A stretch of 64,000 bases of DNA. Origin: SpSt-1165 sp964391725 (GTDB lineage Bacteria; Chloroflexota; Anaerolineae; Anaerolineales; Anaerolineaceae). Shown here one piece after another: positions 42,341 to 51,311 of the stretch. The stretch covers positions 1 through 64,000 of the forward strand of contig CAYMNB010000002.1 of the NCBI GenBank assembly GCA_964391725.1. The letters are read 5' to 3'. Numbering within the stretch: position 1 is the first letter of the stretch; the number at the start of each line of letters is the position of its first letter. Below the pieces are notes generated by a model, which did no database searches, was not told where the DNA came from, and was given only the letters and a program-made list of their open reading frames with translations. Both the position numbers and the translations under genes were made by a program.

Positions 42341-43513
42341 TTGAGTAAAGCGGTGATTTTTGGGGCAGGGAATATTGGACGTGGATTTATTGGGCAGTTG
42401 TTCTCCGAATCGGGTTATGAGGTTTGCTTTGTTGATATTGACGTTGAATTGATTGACAGACTGAACAACGACCGGGCCTACCCTCTGCATCTGGTTTCGA
42501 ATCATGGACAGGTACAATTGGTCATTGCGCCAGTTTCAGCGGTCCATGCAGGGAAGGTGAGTCAGGTGGTTGATGTTTTAAGAGGCTGCACGTTGGGAGC
42601 AACGGCGGTTGGCGTGAGAGCTCTTCCCCATGTTGCCCCCGTGATCGCAAACGCTGTGCAGCAGCGCCTGGTAGGCGATATAGACCTGCCATTGAACCTT
42701 ATCATTTGCGAAAATCGCCAAAATGCCGGCGCGTACCTGCGATCTTTGGTATATGAGCATTTATCTGAGGAAGAAAAAGAGTATGCGGATAGGTTCCTCG
42801 GCCTGGTCGATACAGTGATTGGCAGGATGGTACCGCCATTGCCAGAAGATTTACGGGTGGAAGAGCCCACACTTATTCGCGCCGAACCCTATAAACAGTT
42901 GCCTGTGGCAAAAAATATGTTTCGCGGCACTATTCCTGACGTTGTATCCATGCAAGCCGAAGATAATTTTGAGGCATTTACCGCGATGAAGTTGTTCATT
43001 CACAATGCCGGGCATGCCGCTTTGGCGTATTTTGGTTTTTTACTGGGATACCAGTACGGATGGGAGGCATTGGAAAATGCGGACATTTATACAGATGTCC
43101 GGGGTGTGATGCAAGAATCGAGTGAAGCGATATCAAAGAAGTATCATATCGATCCAGTTGCGCTCGATGCTTATTCCCAGGAATTGATCCAGCGTTTTCA
43201 GAACAAAGCTCTGGGTGATACGTTATTTCGATTGGGGCGGGATCCCATGAGGAAACTTTCCCCAGAGGATCGCCTGGTGGGGGCTGCCAGGCTGGTTGAG
43301 GAAGTTGGCAATATTCCACGCTTTCTCCCCAAAGCGATAGCTGCCGGCTATCACTTCCATCATCCTCAAGATGAGATTTCACTCGAAGTTCATGGGCTGA
43401 TTAACTCCCTTGGCATTGAAGGCGCGATTCAGAAAATCAGCGGTATTTCGCCCAACGAAACCCTTGGCCAATGGGTCTTGCAGGCTTATAACCATCAAAC
43501 AATGTCCTTCTGA
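42341..43513 (+). CDS. mtlD: Mannitol-1-phosphate 5-dehydrogenase
   Basis: This NAD enzyme interconverts mannitol 1-phosphate and fructose 6-phosphate. The Rossmann start AVIFGAGNIGRGFIGQLF, the NRQNAGAYLR and GLVDTVIGRMVP segments and the C-terminal FIHNAGHAALAYFGFLLGY region match MtlD. I favour the TTG at 42341 (390 residues) because GAGGTG lies five bases before it and the protein then starts like the family. ATG 42311 would add ten residues but has no ribosome site. No mannitol PTS genes are near, so the sugar phosphate may come from biosynthesis. Confidence 0.88.
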   Translation: MSKAVIFGAGNIGRGFIGQLFSESGYEVCFVDIDVELIDRLNNDRAYPLHLVSNHGQVQLVIAPVSAVHAGKVSQVVDVLRGCTLGATAVGVRALPHVAPVIANAVQQRLVGDIDLPLNLIICENRQNAGAYLRSLVYEHLSEEEKEYADRFLGLVDTVIGRMVPPLPEDLRVEEPTLIRAEPYKQLPVAKNMFRGTIPDVVSMQAEDNFEAFTAMKLFIHNAGHAALAYFGFLLGYQYGWEALENADIYTDVRGVMQESSEAISKKYHIDPVALDAYSQELIQRFQNKALGDTLFRLGRDPMRKLSPEDRLVGAARLVEEVGNIPRFLPKAIAAGYHFHHPQDEISLEVHGLINSLGIEGAIQKISGISPNETLGQWVLQAYNHQTMSF

Positions 43514-43523
43514 TGAGTGATAG

Positions 43524-43529
43524 TATAAT
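43524..43529 (+). promoter_or_regulatory. -10 box of the CAP-domain gene
   Basis: TATAAT, ten bases after the mtlD stop, gives a leader of about 50 bases before ATG 43586. There is no clear -35 box. Confidence 0.4.
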
Positions 43530-43585
43530 TTCATCTGGTATGATGGGTGGTAGGATAGAAGCGTTTGTTATGGTGTAACAGAGTT

Positions 43586-44515
43586 ATGAATAAATTCCCA
43601 AAAGAGTTATTGTCATTGGCTGTAATTGTGTTTACCGCAGTCGCACTATCTGCCCCATTGGATGTGCAGTCTGTATTTGCTTTAGATTATGGACCGCAAC
43701 AGGTGATCAATGCTGTGAACGAAATTCGTTCGCAATATGATTTGCCGCCATATGATGTAAGCCAAGCTTTGATGGATATTGCACAGCAGCAAGCCAATTA
43801 CATGGCTGAGATTGGGCGATTGACCCATGATAGGCCTGATGGTTCGGGTGTACCGACCACAGCTGAAAATATCGCTTATGGGCCTGTAAATCTAGCGATT
43901 GCATCCTGGATCGACGACCAGTTACATTTTGACACACTCACGGGCTGGTCAACAGGACAGGTGGGTGTGGGGATTGCTGAAGGGGATGAAGGGTTGGTGT
44001 ATATCAGCCTTAATTTGAACCGTTATGGCGATTCGGTGTTCACCTCTATACCCTTTACCTTACAACCGGGTGTTACCCCCGGGCCGGTTCCCACCCCGGC
44101 GTCAGTGACTGTTATTACATCTGCTGATGCAACAACAGATGATCAAAGTGATGCAGAAGTAGAACAGCGAGCGGAAGTTGCTTACGTCCTGCCTGAAGAA
44201 GAGCGCAGAGAAAATTATCCCGTGGTATCTGATAAACCTGTTTTATTGATAATGCCTGAACAACAAGGTAAGGCTTTAGAAAGTGACAACCGCAGTGAAA
44301 CCACCGCTTACATCCTGGTTGGTGTGGGCGCGTTGGGTGTGATTGTTTCATTCATAGGGCTGATATATGCTTTGCGCATGATGGGTGCCAATCGAAAGGC
44401 AATCACCGAGTCGCAGGTGGTTATCGAATCTGCTGGTAAACAGAAAATGAGAAAATCTGAGCCAGGCGACACCAGCAGTTCACAGGAAATTCCCCAAGAA
44501 GCACAGGAAGAATAA
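43586..44515 (+). CDS. Secreted CAP/SCP-domain protein with C-terminal membrane anchor
   Basis: The 309-residue protein has a signal peptide (1-33), then a CAP (SCP/PR-1) domain (about 37-155, with VINAVNEIRSQYDLPPYDVSQALMDIAQQQANYM, LTHDRPDG, AENIAYG and VGVGIAEGDEGLVYISLNL). A low-complexity Thr/Pro/Glu stalk and a membrane helix (about 238-262) precede a short charged tail. Bacterial CAP proteins are extracellular and mostly uncharacterised. Its stop directly abuts the stop of tatD on the other strand. Confidence 0.85.
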   Translation: MNKFPKELLSLAVIVFTAVALSAPLDVQSVFALDYGPQQVINAVNEIRSQYDLPPYDVSQALMDIAQQQANYMAEIGRLTHDRPDGSGVPTTAENIAYGPVNLAIASWIDDQLHFDTLTGWSTGQVGVGIAEGDEGLVYISLNLNRYGDSVFTSIPFTLQPGVTPGPVPTPASVTVITSADATTDDQSDAEVEQRAEVAYVLPEEERRENYPVVSDKPVLLIMPEQQGKALESDNRSETTAYILVGVGALGVIVSFIGLIYALRMMGANRKAITESQVVIESAGKQKMRKSEPGDTSSSQEIPQEAQEE

Positions 44516-45316
44516 TCAATCATCCCAATGAAAAAGCCGTTCGGCATTTTGGGCGGTTTGTTTTTCCACGAATTCGACTGGGAGTTGTTTTAATTCCGCA
44601 ATCTTGGCTGCGACCAGAGGAATATAGGCAGGTTCGTTGCGCTGGCCACGATGGGGATGCGGGGCGAGGAAGGGTGCATCTGTTTCGGTAACGATGGATT
44701 CGAGGGGTAAATCGGCAACGATTTCCTGGCGGTTTTTTGCATTTTTGAAGGTTACAGGACCCCCGACGCCTATGAGAAAGTGATGTTCTATAGCTATCTC
44801 AGCTTCTTCCAATGAGCCCGGGAATGCATGCAGAATGCCGGGTGTTAAAGCCTGAGGGTGGTTATTCTTTTCCAATTGCTTCTGCCATTGAATTATCATA
44901 TCAAAGGTATCGGCTATTGATTCGCGGATGTGGACGATGACGGGCAGACCCAGATCTGTTGCCAATTGTAATTGGCTGGCAAATGCTTCTTTTTGCTGCT
45001 GAGGGGCAACTTGATCGCGGTAATAATCCAAACCGATTTCGCCAATTGCCCGTATCTTATTACTTTGTGTTGCGAAATTTTTCAAAGTTTCAATGGTATC
45101 GGTGTTCCATTGATCGGCATCATTGGGATGGATGCCAATTGCCGCATAACATGTATCGCAGGTTTCAGCTATCTGGATGGCTTTGCGACAGGCAGCCAGA
45201 TCAATGCCGGGAATCATGACTCGTCTGACATTCTGTGCGGTGGCGCGAGTGATGACTTCCGTAAGGTCGTTGTCGAAACTGTGGTAATTGAGGTGGCAAT
45301 GTGTGTCGGTAAACAT
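44516..45316 (-). CDS. tatD: TatD-family metal-dependent DNase
   Basis: The 266-residue TIM-barrel hydrolase has the family metal ligands: TDTHCHLN at the N-terminus, GEIGLDYYRD, IVHIRES, LHAFPGS and ETDAPFLAP. TatD-type enzymes are 3'-5' exonucleases in DNA repair and RNA or DNA decay. ATG 45316 matches the family start; the open frame upstream runs through the terminator of the previous gene. There is no Shine-Dalgarno, and a weak TATTTT sits six bases before the ATG. Confidence 0.93.
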   Translation of the reverse strand: MFTDTHCHLNYHSFDNDLTEVITRATAQNVRRVMIPGIDLAACRKAIQIAETCDTCYAAIGIHPNDADQWNTDTIETLKNFATQSNKIRAIGEIGLDYYRDQVAPQQQKEAFASQLQLATDLGLPVIVHIRESIADTFDMIIQWQKQLEKNNHPQALTPGILHAFPGSLEEAEIAIEHHFLIGVGGPVTFKNAKNRQEIVADLPLESIVTETDAPFLAPHPHRGQRNEPAYIPLVAAKIAELKQLPVEFVEKQTAQNAERLFHWDD

Positions 45317-45320
45317 GGAG

Positions 45321-45357
45321 TTAAAATAAGCAGGAACAGTTGAACTCTGTTCCTGCT
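45321..45357 (-). terminator. Terminator of the phosphohexomutase gene
   Basis: On the minus strand AGCAGGAACAG pairs with CTGTTCCTGCT (45357-45347 with 45339-45329), followed by TATTTTAA. It ends just before the tatD ATG. Confidence 0.85.
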
Positions 45358-45373
45358 GTCTTTTTGTCAAATA

Positions 45374-46795
45374 CTAGTCGATCCCGGCAATCTTCAATCC
45401 ATCTTGCAGAATTGCCTGCACTTTATCTTCATGCAGAGTTTCGGTATAAACACGGATAACGGGTTCCGTGCCAGAGAAACGGATCAGCATCCAGCCGCCG
45501 TCCTCTAAATTAAACTTGAATCCGTCAGTTGTATCCAGGCTTATTACTTTTAAACCGCCGATGGCGGCAGGATTGGCTCGGCGGATGCGGTCCTTCTTTT
45601 CTTCGGAATCACCGGTGAAGCGCGTATCAATGCGGTCGTAGTAATGCGCACCTACCAGGCTATAAAGCCTGTCGATGAGTTGTGATGGTTTCAGGTTGGT
45701 CTTCACCATCATGTCAAGGAAGTATAGGCCGGCAAGAATGCCGTCACGTTCAGGCACATTGCCCTTGAAGGCGTAGCCGCCTGACTCCTCACCACCAATA
45801 ATGGCGTTGGTTTCAGTGAACTTCGGGGCGACATATTTGAAGCCCACGCCGGTTTCATAGATGGGTACGTCATAGAGTTTGGCAAGTTTGATCAACATGT
45901 TGGTGGTGGATAACGTTTTTACAATGGGACCACGTTCGCCGCGCACTTCCAACAAGTAGTAAGCGAGCAGTGCGTATGCCTGCAGCTGATTGATGAAAAC
46001 GCCATTTTCATCGCCAAACCCGACCCGGTCCGCGTCACCGTCATTGATCAACAACACATCCGCACCTATTTCGGTGGTTTTTTTCAATCCAACATCAACA
46101 TTGGGCGGGATGGGCTCGGGACGGATCATTTCCGGGAACATGGGATTGCGATCGGCATGAATCTCGATTACCTCGGTTTTTCCGCCGCCGATCATTTTGG
46201 GGAACCAACCAGCTCCGTTGCCCCACATGGGATCAACGAGTACTTTCAAGCCAGCGTCTTTGATAGGCTGAAGGTCAATCAGTGATTTGATATGTTCGAT
46301 GTAATTGATGGAAGCATCAAACACCTCAATCTGACCTGCTTCGACCGCTTGCTGATAAGGAGTTGTGATTACTTTTGAGGCTGAATCTGGGATGAGGTCC
46401 TCAATCAATTGCAATCCTTCTGGAGCGATGGCACCGCCGGTGGCATCGCGTACTTTAAAGCCATTATCAGTGGGGGGGTTGTGCGAGGCGGTTATATTAA
46501 CACCACCAGCTGATTTTGAATCAACAATGGCGTATGAAATGACGGGGGTTGGGGTGGGGGCGCTTGTCAGCAGGATCTTGAACCCATTGGCAGCCAGCAC
46601 GCTGGCTACTGTTTGTGCAAATTCTTCTGCCAGAAACCGGCAGTCGTGACCGACCACAAGAGTTTCACCGGTTTTTCCCAGTGAATTCATGTAGTTGGCA
46701 AAACCCTGCGCACAGCGTTGTATATTTTCAAAAGTGTAATCTTTGGCAAGGAATGCGCGCCAACCATCGGTGCCGAATTTTATTCTATACGTCAT
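45374..46795 (-). CDS. Phosphoglucomutase/phosphomannomutase family protein
   Basis: This alpha-D-phosphohexomutase moves phosphate between the 1 and 6 carbons of a hexose. The 473-residue protein has the N-terminal KFGTDGWRA, the phosphoserine loop ITASHNPPTDNG, the metal loop INDGDADRVGF, the sugar loop GGEESGGYAF, and the phosphate-binding RFSGTEPVIRVYTE at the C-terminus. Glucose, mannose or glucosamine phosphate cannot be told apart here. GGAGG lies eight bases before the ATG. Confidence 0.95.
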   Translation of the reverse strand: MTYRIKFGTDGWRAFLAKDYTFENIQRCAQGFANYMNSLGKTGETLVVGHDCRFLAEEFAQTVASVLAANGFKILLTSAPTPTPVISYAIVDSKSAGGVNITASHNPPTDNGFKVRDATGGAIAPEGLQLIEDLIPDSASKVITTPYQQAVEAGQIEVFDASINYIEHIKSLIDLQPIKDAGLKVLVDPMWGNGAGWFPKMIGGGKTEVIEIHADRNPMFPEMIRPEPIPPNVDVGLKKTTEIGADVLLINDGDADRVGFGDENGVFINQLQAYALLAYYLLEVRGERGPIVKTLSTTNMLIKLAKLYDVPIYETGVGFKYVAPKFTETNAIIGGEESGGYAFKGNVPERDGILAGLYFLDMMVKTNLKPSQLIDRLYSLVGAHYYDRIDTRFTGDSEEKKDRIRRANPAAIGGLKVISLDTTDGFKFNLEDGGWMLIRFSGTEPVIRVYTETLHEDKVQAILQDGLKIAGID

Positions 46796-46857
46796 TTTGT
46801 CCTCCGTAGGGTGAGATTGAATGAACCCAAGTCAGTGTATTATTAATGGAATCATTG

Positions 46858-46886
46858 TTGAAAATGATTACTGATTCAAGTATAGT
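46858..46886 (+). promoter_or_regulatory. mnmA promoter, leaderless type
   Basis: TTGAAA (46858-46863), a 17-base spacer and TATAGT (46881-46886) are followed by six bases and ATG 46893. There is no Shine-Dalgarno. Confidence 0.75.
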
Positions 46887-46892
46887 ACAACA

Positions 46893-47984
46893 ATGCCCAT
46901 GAATCAAAAGAAAACCAGAAAGGCGGCGCAATTGGAATCGGTATTGGTAGGGATGAGCGGTGGTGTGGATAGTACGGTTGCCGCATTTCTCTTAAAACAG
47001 GCGGGATATAACGTAAAAGGGGCAATGCTGCGCATGTGGAAGGCAACCAATCCGGATGAAGACTGGTATCAGAAACAGGAATCGCTGGTTGCTGAGGCGG
47101 CAGCTGCCATCGGTATTAGGTTTGATGTCCTCGATGCGCGTAAAGAATTCCAGCAGCGAGTAGTGGCTTACTTCGCTGAAGGATATGCTGCTGGTGTTAC
47201 ACCCAACCCCTGTTTCTATTGCAACCGAGAATTAAAGTTTGCCGTTCTGCAAGAGTATGCCGATCAAGAGGGCATTCAATGGATTTCAAGCGGCCATTAT
47301 GCGCGGGTATTGCATGAAGATGATCAGGTGCGTTTATTGCGGGGGATTGACCCCCAAAAAGACCAGGCTTATATGCTGGCAAGTTTGGAGAAACCTCAAC
47401 TTAGACGATTGCTGCTCCCGATGGGCAGCCTTACAAAAGTAGAAACCCGCCAAATTGCCAGACAGCAAGGCTTTCGGGCCGCGGATACTGATGAAAGCCA
47501 GGACGTTTGTTTTCTGCCTGAAGGCGATTATGTCACATTCCTGAGGCAATATAGGGAGTATGTGGTGCAGCCAGGAGATATTGTCAATCAAGAGGGCGAA
47601 GTAGTAGGGCAGCATCAGGGATTGGCTTTTTACACAATCGGGCAGCGTAAAGGGCTTGGCATTTATGCACCTAAACCAACCTATGTTATTGCCAAAGATA
47701 TAGCCAACAACCGCTTGATCGTTGGCAATCAGGAAGCTTTGGGGAATGATAGTTTTCAGGTATCACAGTTGAATTGGCTCGCTGTTAATGAAGATCAATT
47801 TCCTCTCGAATGCGATGTGGAGATCCGCTATCATGCACGACCGATTCGGGCGGAAGTATCTTCCATTGCATCTGGAAAGGCGAAGGTGCGGTTGAAGAAA
47901 AAAGCCCGTGACATCACGCCTGGACAGGCATCTGTTTTTTATGAGGGCGACGAAGTCCTGGGTTCTGGCATAATTGATATATAA
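46893..47984 (+). CDS. mnmA: tRNA-specific 2-thiouridylase MnmA
   Basis: MnmA puts sulfur on the wobble uridine of tRNA-Glu, -Gln and -Lys. The 363-residue protein has the PP-loop GMSGGVDSTVAAFLL, the first catalytic cysteine in TPNPCFYCNRELKF, SSGHYARV, KDQAYML, and the second cysteine in DESQDVCFLPEGDY. The message is probably leaderless. It heads a plus-strand unit with a small membrane protein, trmI and a Nudix gene; two of the four modify tRNA. Confidence 0.97.
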   Translation: MPMNQKKTRKAAQLESVLVGMSGGVDSTVAAFLLKQAGYNVKGAMLRMWKATNPDEDWYQKQESLVAEAAAAIGIRFDVLDARKEFQQRVVAYFAEGYAAGVTPNPCFYCNRELKFAVLQEYADQEGIQWISSGHYARVLHEDDQVRLLRGIDPQKDQAYMLASLEKPQLRRLLLPMGSLTKVETRQIARQQGFRAADTDESQDVCFLPEGDYVTFLRQYREYVVQPGDIVNQEGEVVGQHQGLAFYTIGQRKGLGIYAPKPTYVIAKDIANNRLIVGNQEALGNDSFQVSQLNWLAVNEDQFPLECDVEIRYHARPIRAEVSSIASGKAKVRLKKKARDITPGQASVFYEGDEVLGSGIIDI

Positions 47985-48008
47985 TCATGGCGGAGAGGAA
48001 ACTTACGT

Positions 48009-48278
48009 GTGTTTAATTTGACCTTACCCAGCATATTATTTGGATCTATTGTTGCCATTTTGCTGGCAGCCATTTTTCACATCATTCGCGGCGGCAATTG
48101 GAAAGTTCTTCTGCTTGCCCTGATCGCATCTTTCTTGGGATTTTGGTTTGGTCATTTTCTCGGTTTTGTGATCCGTCTGACTACCATCCAGTTGGGTCCC
48201 ATATACATAATACACGCGTTGATCGGCAGTCTGATCGCGCTGCTGTTTGTTTTTTGGCTCAGCCAGGGTGAAAAGTAA
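48009..48278 (+). CDS. Small integral membrane protein, 89 aa
   Basis: Three hydrophobic segments cover nearly the whole protein (about 5-25, 30-55 and 62-84), with only a few charges between them. I do not recognise a family. The start is GTG 48009, preceded by AGAGGAAAC. A TATAAT at 47980-47985, overlapping the end of mnmA, may provide a secondary promoter. It lies between mnmA and trmI. Confidence 0.75.
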   Translation: MFNLTLPSILFGSIVAILLAAIFHIIRGGNWKVLLLALIASFLGFWFGHFLGFVIRLTTIQLGPIYIIHALIGSLIALLFVFWLSQGEK

Positions 48279-48299
48279 GAGAGAAGGGACAACAATTAT

Positions 48300-49139
48300 A
48301 TGACATGGACTTTACACGGAACTCACGCCAAAGAAGGCGATCTGGTGCAATTGGTTGGACTCAGCCATAAACATTTTTTGATCACACTCAAAGCAGGGTC
48401 CACCATGCAGACCCATCGCGGGGTAGTCGCTCACGATGATATTATCGGGAAGCCCTGGGGCAGCAAAATCCAATCACACCTTGAACGGCCTTTCTTTCTG
48501 TTACAGCCCAGCATTGCCGATCTACTGAGCGAGTTGCCAAGATCCACCCAGATCATGTACCCGAAAGATGTCGGGTTTGTCCTGATGACAATGGGGATCG
48601 GACCGGGGCAGCATATTCTTGAAGCAGGCACCGGATCGGGCGGGCTGACCAGTGTTTTCGCCTATTATGTGGGTGATTCTGGCAGAATTTTCACTTACGA
48701 ACGCAATGAGCAACACCAGGCGCGCGCGAAGAAAAATGTCGAGATGCTGGGATTAACCGATCGGGTTGTGTTCCATACCGCTGATATTGAGAGTGGTTTT
48801 GAAGAGACTGATGTGGATGCTATCTTTTTGGATGTGCCCAACCCATATGACTTTATTGCCCATGTTAAAGACACTTTGAAAAGCGGTGGTTTTTTCGGCA
48901 GTATTCTGCCTACCACCAATCAGGTATCCAAACTGGTAAGTGAATTGCGTACGCATGGGTTTCAGTATATCCAGGTGGTGGAGACCTTTTTCCGGTACTA
49001 TAAGCCGGAGCCTGACCGTTTGCGACCTGTGGATCGCATGGTGGCACACACAGGCTTTTTGATCTTTGCCCGCAACATGGTTTTTCAGGGCGATGACGAA
49101 GGCATATTCAATGATTCTGAAGAACCATCAAACAATTGA
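48300..49139 (+). CDS. trmI: tRNA (adenine-N1)-methyltransferase, TrmI type
   Basis: TrmI methylates N1 of A58 in the T loop of tRNA. The 279-residue protein has an N-terminal beta-rich domain, the link MYPKDVGFVLMTMGIGPGQHILEAG, the SAM site EAGTGSGGLTSVFA, and the motif DAIFLDVPNPYDF where the family has D-x-P-x-P/D-x-W-like residues. An AAGGG precedes the ATG at a rather long distance. It is in one unit with mnmA. The last four bases overlap the TTG start of the Nudix gene. Confidence 0.92.
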   Translation: MTWTLHGTHAKEGDLVQLVGLSHKHFLITLKAGSTMQTHRGVVAHDDIIGKPWGSKIQSHLERPFFLLQPSIADLLSELPRSTQIMYPKDVGFVLMTMGIGPGQHILEAGTGSGGLTSVFAYYVGDSGRIFTYERNEQHQARAKKNVEMLGLTDRVVFHTADIESGFEETDVDAIFLDVPNPYDFIAHVKDTLKSGGFFGSILPTTNQVSKLVSELRTHGFQYIQVVETFFRYYKPEPDRLRPVDRMVAHTGFLIFARNMVFQGDDEGIFNDSEEPSNN

Positions 49140-49735
49140 GTGATTTGAAGAAAATTGTGATTATAGATCCTGTTAAAGTAAAACAACTCATGGCTTTGGC
49201 GAACCTGAAACAGGATGAGGTTTCAGGTGGACAACCGGCAGGGGTTTTGATGCCACTGCTCCGGTGCAATGGTGAAACCTGCTTGCTTTTCACACGCCGC
49301 TCAGAAAAGGTATTAAATCACAAGGGCCAGGTGGCGTTTCCAGGCGGGGCAGCAGAACCCTTTGATGAATCCATTGTTGCAACGGCTTTGCGTGAGGCAC
49401 AAGAAGAGATCGCGCTGCCGCCGAACCAGGTTGAGATTTTGGGGATTATGCCTGCTCTGGTGTCTACCAGTCGTTTCCATGTGACACCGGTGGTGGGATG
49501 GATTCATGGTGAATTTGAGATCATGCCCAACCCCGATGAGGTAGCACGGGTATTTGTGATTCCGGTGAAATGGTTGCGTGATCCTGCCAATGTCGAATAT
49601 CGCACTCTGGAAACACCCTGGGAACGGCATGAGAATGTCGTTTTTTACCAACCGTATGATGATGAAGTGGTTTGGGGCTTCACCGGAGCATTAACTGTGC
49701 AGTTTTTAAAATTAATTCAAGTGTTCGGCGGTTAA
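49136..49735 (+). CDS. Nudix hydrolase, CoA pyrophosphatase type
   Basis: The 199-residue protein has LFTRRSEKVLNHKGQVAFPGG, the extra signature of the CoA-diphosphatase (NudL) Nudix group, followed by a complete Nudix box ending LREAQEEIAL. Such enzymes cleave CoA or oxidised CoA to phosphopantetheine and ADP. The start is TTG 49136, overlapping the trmI stop (TTGA). Its stop overlaps the glpK stop on the other strand by four bases. Confidence 0.9.
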   Translation: MSDLKKIVIIDPVKVKQLMALANLKQDEVSGGQPAGVLMPLLRCNGETCLLFTRRSEKVLNHKGQVAFPGGAAEPFDESIVATALREAQEEIALPPNQVEILGIMPALVSTSRFHVTPVVGWIHGEFEIMPNPDEVARVFVIPVKWLRDPANVEYRTLETPWERHENVVFYQPYDDEVVWGFTGALTVQFLKLIQVFGG

Positions 49736-51240
49736 TTCTCTGCGTCTTCCCAATTCAGTGTGCGGTTGACGGCTTCTTTCCAGCGCCCGTACAGATGCTC
49801 TCGTCGTTTTTCCGGCATGGTCGGATTCCATTGTTGATCCGCCGCCCAGGCGCTGCGCAGTTCGCTTAAATTTGACCAGACCCCAACCGCCAGGCCGGCG
49901 GCATAGGCAGCGCCAAGAGCGGTGGTTTCTTTCACTTTGGGACGCACGACGGGCACATGCAGGATATCTGATTGGAATTGCATCAGGGTTTCATTGACAG
50001 TCATGCCACCATCTACTTTGAGGGTGGTGAGAGCGACACCAGAATCTGCTTGCATGGCTTCAAGGACTTCGCGGGTTTGGTAGGCGGTAGCTTCCAAGGC
50101 GGCGCGAGCAATGTGCCCTTTATTCGCATAGCCAGTCAATCCAACGATGATGCCACGCGCATCCGAACGCCAATAAGGGGCAAACAACCCGGAGAACGCA
50201 GGCACAAAGTATACACCGCCGTTATCGGCAACTGAATTGGCCAATTTTTCAATGTCGGCAGAAGTTTCTATCAAGTTGATGTTGTCGCGCAGCCACTGCA
50301 CCAAAGAACCTGTAATGGCAATGGACCCCTCTAAACAATAGATTGGTTGCTGCGATTCGATCTGGTATCCCATGGTGGTCAAGAGGCCTGAATGGGAGGG
50401 GACGATATTTGTTCCGGTATTCATCAGCATGAAACAACCAGTTCCGTAGGTGTTTTTTGCCTCGCCTTTCTCGTAGCAGGTCTGTCCGAACAGAGCTGCC
50501 TGCTGGTCTCCCAAGACGCCAGAGATCGGTATACCGCGCAATATATCTTCCTGTATGATTCCGAAGTTGCCAGAGGAAGGGCGAATATCTGGCAGAATGG
50601 AGCGCGGGATATGAAACGATGCCAACGTGTCCTCATCCCAGTCCAAAGTTTGCAGATTCATGAGCATGGTACGGGATGCGTTGGTCACATCTGTGAGGTG
50701 CAACCCGCCTTCAACACCGCCGGTTAGTCGCCAGATTAACCAGGCGTCGATGGTTCCGAAAAGGGCATTGCCTTTGGCGACTTCTTGCGGCAAACCATCC
50801 ACATTTTCCAACAGCCACTTGATCTTGGTACCGGAAAAATAGGGATTCAGTGGAAGTCCGCAAATATCACGAAATCGGTCGTTGCCATACCCTAGTGCCA
50901 ACTGCCGGCAAATTTCCGCCGTGCGTGTATCCTGCCAGACAATGGCATTGTGATAAGGCAGGCCGGTGTGTTTGTTCCAGGCAACTGTGGTTTCACGTTG
51001 ATTGGTGATGCCTACTGCAGAAATGTCGGCAATTTTGGCATTGCCTTTGATCAAGGTGTTTTCAATGACCTCACGCACGCGCTGCCAGATTTCAATGGGG
51101 TTGTGTTCAACCCATCCAGCTCTGGGATAAATCTGTTTGTGTTCCTGTTGATCGACACTGATGATCTGGCTATCATGGTCAAAAAGAATACAACGCGAAC
51201 TGGTCGTTCCCTGGTCAATGGCAGCGATATACTTTGTCAT
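49732..51240 (-). CDS. glpK: Glycerol kinase
   Basis: GlpK phosphorylates glycerol with ATP to glycerol 3-phosphate. The 502-residue protein matches the family across its length: YIAAIDQGTTSSRCILFD, the GWVEHNPIEIW segment, WQDTRTAEIC, YFSGTKIKWLLENV, GVLGDQQAALFGQ and KVDGGMTVNETLMQFQSD. AAGGAG lies nine bases before the ATG, and TATAAT (51287-51282) gives a leader of about 35 bases. No glycerol facilitator or glycerol-3-phosphate dehydrogenase gene is adjacent. Confidence 0.98.
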   Translation of the reverse strand: MTKYIAAIDQGTTSSRCILFDHDSQIISVDQQEHKQIYPRAGWVEHNPIEIWQRVREVIENTLIKGNAKIADISAVGITNQRETTVAWNKHTGLPYHNAIVWQDTRTAEICRQLALGYGNDRFRDICGLPLNPYFSGTKIKWLLENVDGLPQEVAKGNALFGTIDAWLIWRLTGGVEGGLHLTDVTNASRTMLMNLQTLDWDEDTLASFHIPRSILPDIRPSSGNFGIIQEDILRGIPISGVLGDQQAALFGQTCYEKGEAKNTYGTGCFMLMNTGTNIVPSHSGLLTTMGYQIESQQPIYCLEGSIAITGSLVQWLRDNINLIETSADIEKLANSVADNGGVYFVPAFSGLFAPYWRSDARGIIVGLTGYANKGHIARAALEATAYQTREVLEAMQADSGVALTTLKVDGGMTVNETLMQFQSDILHVPVVRPKVKETTALGAAYAAGLAVGVWSNLSELRSAWAADQQWNPTMPEKRREHLYGRWKEAVNRTLNWEDAEN

Positions 51241-51281
51241 GCCCGCTCTCCTTATTCGGTGTATGGTCTATCGTCAGACAC

Positions 51282-51287
51282 ATTATA
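51282..51287 (-). promoter_or_regulatory. -10 box of glpK
   Basis: TATAAT on the minus strand lies in the 71-base gap between the HEXXH protein gene and glpK, so glpK probably has its own promoter. Confidence 0.5.
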
Positions 51288-51311
51288 GCGGAGAATGAGC
51301 GAATTTGGTAC

